Source: Archegozetes longisetosus
Lineage: Eukaryota > Arthropoda > Arachnida > Sarcoptiformes > Trhypochthoniidae
Length of the DNA stretch: 64,000 nucleotides
Assembly (NCBI GenBank): GCA_018873245.2
Contig: JAEMBT020000004.1
Location: 5,752,573 to 5,816,572, forward strand
Reading direction: 5' to 3'
Each line of letters opens with the position of its first letter. The first letter of the stretch is position 1. Under the pieces are notes generated by a model. That model saw only the letters and a list, made by a program, of their open reading frames with translations, ran no database searches and was not told the DNA's origin. Positions 27,101-38,818 of this stretch are shown here, piece after piece. The translations under genes were made by a program, and so were the position numbers.

Positions 27101-29135
27101 CTTATTATTATGTGTAGATGTCTGTTTAGTTAAATACGGCTTTGACTTAATAAATTGAGTTGAGTAGTTGAGGTCATAAGAGAAATAATCGAATTGTCGA
27201 GCAAGTATTCATAAAGAAGAGCTGTAAAGCTAGACAGTTATAAGAAAAGAATCGAGAAAAATGTTTTCCTAGAACTTTGGCCATTAGTTAGAATTGGTAA
27301 AAAGAAAGCGACAATAGGGCTAAATATTTTCTATACTATCCACTATGTCTTACTGTTATATTCAGCTATATTATACAATATATTATATAAGTTCCCCCAA
27401 CCACCATTCAACTGATTGACATCATTTATTTGATCCAACAAAAGGTCGGTCATAATAACCAAAACATGGCCACCAATAACTGATCAAATAAATCAGGATC
27501 TCTAATGTTTATCACAGCATCAGTTACATTAAGAGAAGTAAGAGGCGCCAAAACTCCTGCCAAATGTCTTAAACTATTCAGATTTAGTGATTCGGACAAT
27601 TTGTATTTGACAATAAATTATGTTTACACAAAACTTTTATTACTGATCGCCTGAAGGCAAGATTTTTTTTGAAAACTTACTGTCATTATCGATAATCTAT
27701 CTATCTTTAAAATGTTAATTGATTTCTTGCTCAAATAAGTTTATTAAGAGAAATGTGTTCGCTTCTCAAAGCAGAGTCACTAATAACATATTCGATAAGA
27801 TTTTGATTTTTTATTAAACCTCTTTGTCCATAATCATAATAGTAAAATGATAGCAACGCGCAAACAATTGCCCTTTACTTAAATCAGTTGTATTTGTGTT
27901 ATGGGAAGCAAATTGTAAGAATTACTAAATGACAATTTTATTGATTAACTCGATTCTATTAGTCAAGTATTTGAGAAGTAAGAAACGCTTTTAGCAAATT
28001 ATATAAAGCTTAGAGGGAACATTTTCTCGCAATCAAACATAAATAATAGCAATTAGTTGGTAATTCAATCATGACTCGAGACTTGACAAATATTTTGGTT
28101 TAACTTCAACTTTTCACGCTTTAAGTATTACTTCAAATTTCTACTAAACTTTTTCAAATATTTGCGCAAACTTTTCATTCTATCATTAAGTTTATCTCAA
28201 GTTTTGGGCTTCGTTGGAATTTTTCGCTTTTCTAAACTACTTTAATATATCCTCAAATTTTGCTGATATTTATTGAAATAAGAGAAAAATTCTTTAGAAA
28301 TCGGTTTAGTGAACCTCTAGTTATAATTAGCTTAAGGCAAGATTCAAGGTAAAAATATGACACTTAGCGTTAGAGCCTAGCTTGCATTAATTAGAAAAGT
28401 TCTTCTCTTCGATTGTGATTGATTGCAAAATTATGCTTCACTTTTCTGACTATCGGTTCCAACCAGAACTAACTATTAACTGAGACTGATAAAAACTATA
28501 TTTATTAACCCATTTCTCTGCGCACAGTAATCTTCAAACACACATTACATAAACTAATCTCTAAAACACGTTACATAACTATGATTTTTTCACTTTTCAG
28601 TTAGAATCAATTTAATAACCTTGAAGTGAACTTCAGTGGTTCAACACTTTAAATATTGATCACTAAATTCAATGTTAAGTTCATTCTGTGGCAACGTTTT
28701 TTGAAAGTATTAAAGTTTTGATAATAGGCTTTGGTGTTGAAACAAATTGAACAAAAGTTGTTAGTGTTAGAGGACATGCTCATAAAATTGAACGTCTCAA
28801 TCAAGTTTAAAAGTAATTCAATATTTGCATTTTGTCAAATAAGTTCATTTCTATTGATTGTTCAAAGATTTTCAAAGATTTTCAAATACTTTCAAATACT
28901 TACAAATATGTTTTTACGCAGTTTATTATTTCAAAGCTCTAGCATTTGCTGGCATTTAATCCTTAAATAATGCATTCACAACTACAATTCAATAGACTGT
29001 ATAAATTTTAATATTTAATTGTTTCTGGTTTTCACGAAAGGCTTAATAAAGCTTTTTTCAATTTATAAAATCTTAAGTTATTTGTGATGCGTGTGAACCA
29101 GTCTTATGCAAATAGTTTTGGTTCATATGTTAGGA

Positions 29136-29191
<56 letters not shown>

Positions 29192-32100
29192 TATAAGAAT
29201 GGGATGATTAGAAGCAAAGAGATAGGCATTGAACTGAGAGATATGATCCTTTGATGACTAGAAAATAATTATTTGACTACACAGATAGAGTTGTGGTATT
29301 ATTAAAATAATTGATGCATATAAAGAGAGTTTTTATCACGATCACGTTTAACCTTTTCATTCTGGGTTAAATGCCTTCAGCTCTATTAGTAAAGACAGGG
29401 ATAAAATCCTAACTAAAATTTCAAATATGTCTGCAATAATTCATGGAATCTACTAATTCACAAACATTTACACTTTAGCCAAAAACCTTCTCTTTTATTT
29501 GACCCGACATGTTGTTAACACTAATAACTGTTTGTTAGTCACTCCACTACAGTTTGAATCTAACTCTGCATTTTTGATGATTTCTCGGTTAAAATAAGAA
29601 AAATTCATAGAATGCGTGATCGTTGCCACAAAACACAAATCAATTTGAGTCAATTGCAAAGATTTGGATCAATTCTGGCATATCGAGTCAATTTGAAAGA
29701 ACCTCACGTTTTACAACTGATATTGCATTCATTTATTTATACGCATATAAAATCTTAAATAATTCCGTAAAACTAAAATTCAAATTGAAGCAGCATTTCG
29801 AGAAGAAGATAGAGATAAATGAGATGAAGAGATGCTCACCTTAGATGTAATAAATGACAAACTGCAGATCGACAATACAAGTAGTTTGGATGAATGATAA
29901 GTTAAAAGTGTCACTTCTTGTCAGGGTAGGAATGAATCAGAGCTGATGCAAAGTTTGACGACATTACTTCAAGTGAATAAAAGTGATAATTTAAGATGTC
30001 TTAAAAATTGTACTCAATAAATCATTAGGAAGATAGGCATAAAAAGAAATGAAACTTTCAGTTTGGGTTGAAATCAAACGCAGATTTGAGTTGAAGTCAA
30101 ACTGAAATGGAGTTGATTTAAAGATGTTTGAGGCTTGGACTTTCATATAAAATGCTCATTAAATAGCTCTTCAGATTGTCGACCAACACTTGAGTTGCAA
30201 TCCACTTTTTCTCAATTCAGTATTCCAACTAAACTTTATCTTATTAGAGCACTTATAAAAGTTATTCAAACTTTTTCATCGATCAATTGTCAGCTTATTT
30301 ATCGGCAAGACATGTAAGATAATAGAATTGACTTACAGATGATTAGAAAAAAAGAAGAATAAGAATCGAAGCAAAACTTGGTAAAGTATGGCATGAAGTG
30401 AAATAAGTTGATGGTGAAGAAGTAGATCTGTGAAAGAGTGGTGTTAGAAAGTATGCAATGATAGAGTCGCAGCGCAAGAGTGGAGCCCACGCTATGCCAG
30501 TCCTCAAACTGGCATCAGTGTATATGACGTCATTTAAGCATATCTTAAGTAATAGTAATAAAACTTTTCAATCAAAACACTAATAAAAGCGGATATGACA
30601 TAATAAAACACTTCTTATTTATCTATCGCCTCTACTTTTTCACAGTTATTCATTGTGTTTGTAAGCACTGAAGTTTATAAATATAAACAAAACACACTAA
30701 AGGCTTAAATTCAATTCTAAGTTTCCGATTGTTTTCTCGCAATTAGTTTTATGATGTGTTTATTCTGATAATTTACCAATACTAACCCAATTGCTGCTAT
30801 TCTTCAAATTTGATTCTTGTAGTTTTATTCTTGTGGTTGTATTCTTGTAGTTGCATTCTTACAGTTGCATTCTTACGGTTACATTCTTACTGTTTATTCT
30901 TACAGTTCGTTTTATTAATAGCTTATTTGCACAAACAATTAATAACAATATAATAAATTTATGAAATAGATAATAAAAGAAACCACTTGCTTAACTTTTT
31001 CACTAAATCATTATTGTTTGTTAGCTAAAATCTAATGACTCATTTCTAAGCCTTTCCTCAGTTAAGTAAAGGTTTGAGTTTTGCAAAACAAATCATATAA
31101 TAACTATTGTTATTATGTTTGGTACTGAATCTCTACCTAATTTTCATAAACCATCGGAAACAATGTTTGTGTAATGAAACTTTGAGAGCAAAACAAAATA
31201 ACACAATTAGATAAATCTGTTTTATTGGTTTCTCTCAAATCAAATTGGCTCAAGATATGACATTCAAATAGATTAAATTAGGAAAACATACGTTTAATAC
31301 TTGTTTAATTCTATTACTTGACTTTGTCCAATGCCTTACAAACACTTTCCGCTCAATCAATCAATTATATAATGAGATGAGAAAAAATTGTGCAAATACA
31401 GCTGACGAAGCTTACGTTAGTCTGGATCATCATTCTTATCGAATTGTCAGAACTAAATTAAAATCCATATGAAGCGTAAGATTTATTAAGCTCTACAAAA
31501 CTTGATTGTAAATGCAAGCAAGGAATGAGTAAGCGGTATCTATGTTTTAGGCGTCCCAATTTCTATCTGTATCTTTTCAATTTGACACTTTTTCAAACTG
31601 AATACTTCAGCAAAAATACTCTTTGAATATTTGTTTGTTAAACCCATTGATATTTTGGACTTTTCATTCTCGATTCCCTAATTGAGAAAATATGACGCCT
31701 TTAAATTAGTTATTAACAAAGCTAATAATAAAGCTGTCATATTAGATAAGATGATGTATTGTTAAATAGCTGACAAAGTAGTAAAATCAAGATTAGAATC
31801 ACATGAGTATGTGCTGAATAAAAATCGATCATAAATCTATTTGAAATGTTTACAATGCTTTAGGAGCTGTGGTTAAATAGTTAATATTTAATGAAAATGA
31901 TCATACTACAAATGGTTTAGATACGATCGAATAAGTTATTTGGCGCAGTGGCTACATATCTCAAGTGTATGGCCGTTGCATACATTCATGCATTTAGACT
32001 GACATCGGATACATCAGTCATGCATTAATTCACAATCCATTATAATCAAAATCAATCGTCAGTCTCGTGTGTTACATGAAATTGTCACATTTATTTTGGT

Positions 32101-35083
32101 TTGGAGGTCAAAACAGTAATTTAATACATCAATTATATGATGCAATTATTGTTTAGGTGTAGAAGAATGAGTAAGCTTTAAATGACATGTTCCTGTTTTT
32201 ATTTTAGTCATTACGGCGAATAAATCAGAACAGATTTGTCGCGAAAGGAATAACTGGTTCAATAAGTTTTTATGTGGATATTAATTTCAGTTGACGCTTA
32301 TTGTCGAGAAGCCAACTCTTGTCTAACTGTGCCCCCCAACAGCCCCTTAACAACCCTCTAACAACCCCCAACTAAGCCAACACAGCCTTCAACTGATAAT
32401 ATTGTCGGCAGACAAATATTTGCCAACTTGTTCACGACTTAAGAAGCTCTAAACAAATATGAGATAAGAGAAAAATAATTGCATTTTCACGCATTGGAAT
32501 CACTATCAATGTCTTGTATTCCCTAATTAAGGACAGACCTATAAACAGATTTATCAACTTATACACCTGTAGATCGTATTAGCCATGCTTTAACTCATAC
32601 CAGTCAAACACTTGAGATTGGCATTGTACGTCTCGTAATTTATCTTAATCTTAAATAATCATTTGATGGCTGGCTTAAGTGGGGCTGATTTTTGTTAACA
32701 TAGTTTCTAAATGTTTATACAAAAGGATCGAATCTATGACACAATCTTATTATGTGTCATACTGCTGGAATGTAGACAGTATTGATGACTCTGTTTAACT
32801 TTCTATCCCATTCTTCTAATCTTTACTGCTAAATACATTATCAAATACTATCTTTCTCTTCTTTCAAATCAATTATCTTTTGTTTTTATTACCAATCACT
32901 ACAATATTTGAAGCTATACTGAAGAGTTTTGAAGTTGAAAACAATGTTCTGAGTAAAGAAAAGAAAAGGTACTTATGTTTAATTATACTCTAATTAAGGG
33001 AATCTGTGACAAGTGTTGTTGTGGTAAAATTAAATTTTAAGACCAATCCATTTTTAGCTCAAATTTAAAATTATTATTTTTAACAGCTATAAACAAAGTA
33101 ATCCCACTCTTCAAATGCTATTCTGGTGTATAAGTCTTGCACTAAACAATTGTTTACAATAACTGTTTTGAGTTACTCACAAAGTAATTAAAACGAATAT
33201 ATTTATAGAATCAAAACCAATTCATTAAAACAGAACAGAATTGGAGTGAATGGGCTTTTTAGTAACTTTTTAGTAATTAGGACTGGCGATGCGATCTTTG
33301 TTTCACATTTTTACTATTCTCACATTGAAATTATAGTTGAATTTAGAATATTTGAGTTTATTTAAGGTGTTAAACCCTATTTAATTGAAAACAATGTCGT
33401 AAATATAGAGGCGAATAATTGAATGGTAAAACTTTCAGCTTTCAAGCGTTCTCTTATAAAACATAATAAAAGGTGAGAAAAGCGTTTGCCAACATCTATC
33501 AAATAATAATAATGATTATTATAGGATTCCTATCTTAATTTAGAATCAAATTAGAGGCTTTTATTCATAAGTGGTTTATTTATTCATTAAAATACTAACC
33601 TGACCAAAAACCAGCAAAAGATTAATTGCATAAACTTGAAATTAGTCCAGTTCTCTATCCAGTATTTGGTACTGGAAGTCACTAAAGAACTTTTGACTCT
33701 AGCATTGCTCGCATAATGTGCTGGAATTTAGTGATCGCCTACGCTTGCCAAACAACAAATCTATCGAACCTTTTCAATGTTTTAAGTTTGGGTTAGATGC
33801 ATTTTGACTTAGATGCATTTTGAGTTAGACGCATTTTGAGCTAGATGCATTTTGACCAAGCCTTTTATACATTTTCTAATTTGGTTTCTGTATATTTAGT
33901 TCAACTCAATTCTTCAATTAGACTGATTTGTTTTGTTTGGTTAGCCTCGCCCAAACCATCACAACACTATCCAAATAAGATTCCACATAATTATTGTTTT
34001 ATTATGATCTTTGCCATCAACTGATTAAGTTATTGAACTTTGGGGAATAGTTGATTTACTAATTGACGCGAGAACACGCTTGAAGTTGTTAGTAAATATA
34101 CAGTACAAATCACAGTTAAAGGGCATCTCATTCAATATTATACTATAATAACGCACCGATAAGTCCAGTTTGACAATCCTTGCCTTTACAATTGCCCCTA
34201 AGTTTGTTTGTTTCTGTCATTTATCTTTACCTATTTAATTGACTGCTTCAATACAATCGGATAACTAGTCACATATAACACTAAGATACTTAATAATTGT
34301 TTCCTGGTTTTCTTTCTTTTCTTCTTTCAGTTGATTATAAATTGCCGAAAATCTTTTTGCTATCTTCACAAATGCTTCAGTTTTTGTTGATGATTGACGA
34401 AAATAACATTTGGATTGATTACTACAGTAAAACCTACCTAACTGTCAGACAGAAATGAGTAGTTCAACAAATAGAGACTAAACAAATGGATAGAAAACGA
34501 AGGCTTATTTATGATAGTATTTTACATGAAAGCATTTAACAGAGTGTTCAAGTAAGACAGGTTTGGCTATATTTACAAAATATCAAGTATGGTCTGGCTT
34601 AATTGTTTTCTCTTGAAATTTACAATGAATGACCGCGAACTGTCAAACGTTTTCTCAAAATAGCAATACTGTATATGTAGTATAAAAGTATAAAGTATGC
34701 CAGGAATGCCTTTTCCTATGCAATAATTACTTAAGAGTTAATAATAGTGTGGGAATATATACTCAAACTAATTGTTCAATTTAAACTATTTGAGTAGTTT
34801 GTTTATAAGATAATATTAAAATAATATTTTTGAGTGAAAGCTGGTTACAGAGTGAAGGTGAAGGCAAGCGTTCACTCACATCAAGTACAGTATGTCTGTT
34901 AAACTGAGCTGATTAAAATAATCTTTCACTATACTCCAACAATCCTACGACTTGCCTTTTACTTCTCTCTTACTTTCTCTCCTTATTCACTATTTAAATT
35001 ATCCCATCAATCAAATTCGACTCAGACCCTCAAATATCAAATACTTGAAGCACTTTTTTCTCCTTTCAAAACTTCTTTCTGAA

Positions 35084-35114
<31 letters not shown>

Positions 35115-37754
35115 TCTAACTCTTTAAGTTCTAACCAAAGACTTATTAAATTGAAGAATAAATACATTTTCTTTACTAACATAGAAAATTGACACATTAT
35201 CATAATGATCATAAATTAATTTATAAATAGCTAGGATAAACTGATTTTCTCAACGTTTGTTAGTTTACTAAAAGTTAGTTTTACGTAACATAATAAATGA
35301 GTAGAGAATTTGAAATAAATGAATAGTTAGAATTCGTGGGTATTGCAAGTTGAATGAGAGGAATATTGATTTATCTTTTGGTAATTAAAGGCATTGTGGT
35401 TTTTCAATGTTGAAAAATGATCCAAAATATATGTTCGAAGTAGTATTTGTAAAGAAAATTGATTTTTGTTCCAATACTAAACAAGTAAATTGAAGATAAG
35501 CATACATCAAATCCTACACACATTATAATTGTAAAACTTGTCAAAACAATATTTATTGAATGGTTACGCCTGTCTCGCACAACAGCGACAAAGTGTTACT
35601 CTTTTAAACTGAAAATCAACTAAATTCTAGCATAAGTTCTACCTCAAATACACTGGATCTAATTGAAAAGCTTCACTTGTTTGATAGTTTGCATGCATTC
35701 AAAATTATACGATAATCGATTATTTTCTGAGAAAAACGTAGAGTTTTAAACGTGATGAGTTGATTTTTTAGACAACGCCGTCTCGATTTCCATGTGTTGT
35801 GAAGATCGGTGACTCACATTCTGGTCAGGGAAAGATGAAAGTAGAAAATATGCAAGACTTTCACGATTTAGCCAGTGTTGTGGCAGTCACCGATACCTAT
35901 TGCACTATTGAACCATTCATTGATGCCAAATGTGATGTTCACATACAGAAGATTGGCAATAACTACAAAGCTTACGCGTGAGTCTACTTTGCGATCAAGA
36001 AGAAATTCTGATCAATTTAAGTGAATCTGGATTTTGAAAAAATGTTGACTTTCTAGGCGTAAGTCTATTTCTGGTAACTGGAAAGCAAACATCGGGTCTG
36101 CGATGTTAGAACAAGTCAACGTTAATGACAGGTATAAGAAATGGATCGATGATGTGTCTGAAGTTTTTGGAGGGCTTGATATATGCGCTGTTGAGGCTAT
36201 CATTGGAAAAGATGGAAAAGAACATATTATAGAAGTGAGGCGTTGTTATTTTTGCACCCAAACCAATTGAAAAAACTCAGACTCAAACCCAAACTCACTC
36301 TAACTCTAACACTATTAATAGGTAACGGGTTCTCAAATGACATTGCTTGGAGAATCTCAAGAGGAAGATAGACGAGCCATTGCTGACTTAGTCGCACAAA
36401 AGATGCAATATTTTTGTAGACCAGTTGTCACGTAAGCTTGTTTAACACAATTAATAATAATCCCTTAGATGATTAAATTGAGACGCTCTAACGCTAAAGC
36501 TTTTCATATTACTAGAGACTGCAATTTATATCAGATTTTAAGGTCTAGGATCAAATAAAAAAGATTTAAGTCTTAAGTGATTTATTGAGGAATGTGTTTT
36601 GAAAGTTTGCTAAAGGTTTAGAGTGTTTTGAGAAGTGCTATAATTTTTAATTGAAAACATTATGCAATATATGGTATGCAATATGTAGAATAGAAGTCGA
36701 TTGGGATAAATTTAATTTATAGCTTCAGATGTACGGATGAAATAAGGTTTAGATTTGGAAATTTATTCATTAATAGTTTCTTAATATATGAGAATATAAA
36801 AACTGATTTATGGTGATTAAAATGTTTTTCATTGAATTGAAATTCTAGAAAGTTATCAGTATTCTTAACATGAGTGTTGAAGCTAATAACTTATGCCACT
36901 TATTCATACTGAATGTTAACAAGCTTCTATCATATGATATGAAAATTTCTAGTCCTTTATTCCACTCGATCCCTATAGAATTAATTTCATATAAATTCAG
37001 TGCGCATTCTGCCAACAGTCTACTGAAACTGCATATCCTCTAATGATCAGCTTAGCAGAAGGGTCACTATTTTGCATAAATACATCAATACTTCACTTCC
37101 AAACACTTAAGTTGATTTTTCAGCACTTAAGTTAACTTTTGAATACGCAATAAATATGCAATACTTTTTGTTTTTACGATTAAATTATACTTCATTTGTT
37201 ACATAGTAAGCAACAGTCGCGTCCAAGTATTACTGGACATGGAACTACTGACGAGCAGCCGTCTGATTTGCAACAATCACAACCTCAACAAGTAACCTAA
37301 TAAAAGATAACTTATTTGTGAGAATTATTCACAATTTTGTTTTCACTTATTTGCTCAGATGATTGGGAGCGTTGGTCCGACCTCTGCCAGAGTTGGATCA
37401 CAGGGTCAACAGCAGGCACCTCATCATTTACAAAGAGGTCAAACTTTACCATCACAACAACAGCCACCACCACAACAAGCAGGCCCTCCACAAACACAAC
37501 AACGAAGAGGATCTAGAGATCAAACAGACACTAACTCAATATCCGGTGTAACAAATCCCTTCTCGCAGCCAAGTGTTGGCCCAACTCAAACATCAGGCCA
37601 AGAGCCTCAACAAAATGCGCCAGCAATGCAAACACGACCCGGACTTTTCAGAAGAAGCTCTCAAACGAGTAACGAAGAATCTAAAGGTGATGAGGTTGAC
37701 GACACTATGCGCAATCTTCGCAAAACGTTCGCTGGAATTTTCGGCGACATGTGA
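18167..37754 (+). CDS. Syn: Synapsin
   Basis: Synapsin coats synaptic vesicles, tethers them to actin and releases them when phosphorylated. Eleven exons join in phase: to 18271, 18362-18636, 18728-18785, 18867-18961, 19059-19209, 19363-19452, 35772-35977, 36057-36234, 36322-36431, 37207-37291 and 37359-37754. Exons 2-11 encode 547 residues. Domain A carries the kinase site RRFS in [13 protein letters not shown], followed by a linker with SAPTSPAK. The ATP-grasp C domain runs from [11 protein letters not shown] through [18 protein letters not shown] and [11 protein letters not shown] Gln/Pro-rich region follows, then domain E ending [12 protein letters not shown]. No in-frame ATG precedes domain A in exon 1: the frame opens after a TGA at 18149-18151. 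The start given here is an ATT in good context and is a guess; an upstream exon is the alternative. The usual Met in KAYMR is Ala. The 16.3-kb intron 6 holds TIMP on the other strand. Confidence 0.96.
19968..24279 (-). CDS. Timp: Tissue inhibitor of metalloproteinases (TIMP), nested in synapsin
   Basis: Secreted inhibitor of matrix metalloproteinases. Five exons (24279-24135, 22594-22503, 21483-21360, 20424-20372, 20309-19968) join in phase to 251 residues. A hydrophobic signal peptide (1-31) ends at SNA, and Cys32 becomes the mature N-terminus, giving [17 protein letters not shown]. In TIMPs that free Cys chelates the enzyme's zinc. The 12 cysteines expected of a full two-domain TIMP are present: CSC, HYC and GSC, then LCN, GCKC and the C-terminal set GYC, DDC, SMC, HEC and RAC. 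The inhibitory loop that in relatives reads roughly TAPSSAVCG is replaced by a Gly/His-rich stretch, [14 protein letters not shown]. The gene lies wholly within synapsin intron 6, antisense, the arrangement conserved between flies and vertebrates. Its introns (62 nt to 1.5 kb) are longer than is typical for this window. Confidence 0.95.
28861..28910. repeat. 10-bp tandem repeat, five copies
   Basis: Five imperfect copies of ttcaaagatt / ttcaaatact, in the large synapsin intron. Confidence 0.8.
29139..29188. repeat. (GA)n microsatellite
   Basis: About 25 uninterrupted GA units, the longest dinucleotide tract in the window, inside synapsin intron 6. Confidence 0.95.
30811..30909. repeat. Minisatellite, about 15-16-bp unit, six copies
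   Basis: Roughly six copies of a unit like attcttgtagttgc follow one another with drift between ttgtagtt, ttgtggtt, ttacagtt and ttacggtt. It lies in synapsin intron 6. Confidence 0.75.
32332..32369. repeat. C-rich block with four C-runs
   Basis: Runs of C6, C4, C3 and C5 are separated by 5-8 nt, in a surrounding sequence that is about two-thirds A/T. The opposite (minus) strand therefore carries four G-runs and could form a quadruplex. The neighbouring sequence repeats a caaccc/caacaaccc theme. No gene overlaps it apart from the synapsin intron. Confidence 0.5.
33793..33856. repeat. 16-bp tandem repeat, exactly four copies
   Basis: Four contiguous 16-bp units of ttagatgcattttgac with one or two changes each, filling exactly 64 bp, inside synapsin intron 6. 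Confidence 0.9.
34425..34569. mobile_element. MITE-like element with CAGTAAAACCT-type ends
   Basis: The left end reads cagtaaaacctacctaact, and the right end reverse-complemented reads tagccaaacctgtcttact, so about 14 of 19 bases match. The 145 bp between have no coding capacity. The left end also matches the element at 55137. CAGTAAAACCT-type termini occur in pogo/Tigger-like Tc1-mariner relatives, so a short non-autonomous member is likely. No clean TA duplication is left. Confidence 0.5.
35083..35109. repeat. (CT)n microsatellite
   Basis: About 13 CT units near the 3' end of synapsin intron 6, some 660 bp before exon 7. Confidence 0.9.
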
Positions 37755-38818
37755 ATCATATTCCCAATAACTTATTAATCAATTTATTAGCTGTTTAGTT
37801 AAGAAATTTTAGAAAATTTAACTTTTAATCTTATCTTATAATCAAATTGTCGTCTGATAAGAAAAGTTGGTGTTATAAAGAGTTATATTGTTCAAGTGCT
37901 AGTGTTGAGTGATGTTGAAAATTGGAAATTTTTATTGAGATATCTTCTTTTGATGTGCATTCTTTCTCCTAAATTGATGGTGCAGTAATTGTCTAATAAT
38001 ACGATACAATCAAAATACCATATTCCGATCTTTCAGAAGCAATAACGCATAAAATGCTTTCATTCTCCAACCATTATTTACTAATGATTCCAGTTTTAGG
38101 TATCTATCTAACTAATTAATGCATAATCAACTACTGTATTGCTTATGGTATTTTGTTAATTATGCATTTATATAGTTTATATTCTATATTGAATGAGACA
38201 CTCAGACATTCCAATTAGATGATTATAAAAATAACTTAAAAGTTGTCAACTATACGATAAGTTACTAATTATATAAGTTATTATAAGCTGATGTTATGAT
38301 TATGTAACTAATTATATATTTTATTACATTGATTTGTTAGCCATTTCTCAATCATATTTAATTTGCAAACAATCAACTAGTATAGCATAAGATTTAGTTT
38401 TAATTAATCAACAAAATTGTGGCCTTTATTTATGTTAAGTAGTAATCATCGAAAGTTATTTATCAATCAGATTCTATGTTAATGCTGTTAATGCTGAGAA
38501 TTATCAAATACTAATCTGAATCAATATAATAGTAGTGTCTATTGTTGACTATAATAGTTATCAAATTAGCGGATATTCAAATATAAGAGAAATTTTCTGT
38601 TGAAATAACTACTGAGATATATGCAGAATTTGTTGAAACAGTTTGTGTTCATGACAAGTTATATCAAAAGTTATAATTGTGTATCAAAACAAGTGTGATT
38701 CTTGATTAAAAATATCAATAAAATTCAAATCAATAACTAAATTATAAAAATAGTTTGGCATTATTCTTCAATAATCATTTGGAATGACGTTTGAGTAAAG
38801 TTAATGACTAATTGGGAA
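37755..38818. other. Convergent 3' region between synapsin and UNG
   Basis: The flanking genes converge here, so the 1.06 kb should hold both 3' UTRs. It is strongly A/T-rich, with several AATAAA-like hexamers, and has no open frame worth annotating. Confidence 0.6.

Larger units (their letters stand above)
19453..35771 (+). other. Synapsin intron 6, 16.3 kb, hosting TIMP
   Basis: The intron splits the ATP-grasp C domain after the motif FYPNQREM and resumes at TTPSRFP. It is over ten times longer than any other synapsin intron seen here. Its first 4.8 kb contain the five TIMP exons on the minus strand. From 24.3 to 35.8 kb I see no gene. That part holds a (GA)n microsatellite, two 15-16-bp minisatellites, a 10-bp tandem repeat (28861-28910), a C-rich block (32332-32369) and a MITE-like element (34425-34569). 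Confidence 0.9.

Noticed and set aside
31988-32029. Inverted repeat with atgcat/actga arms
   Set aside because: The arms are short and partly self-palindromic; it is not a convincing structure or transposon end.
37363-37770. Alternative plus-strand frames of 62-65 codons over the last synapsin exon
   Set aside because: They are shadows of the Gln/Pro-rich domain; the synapsin frame ends in the conserved domain E.
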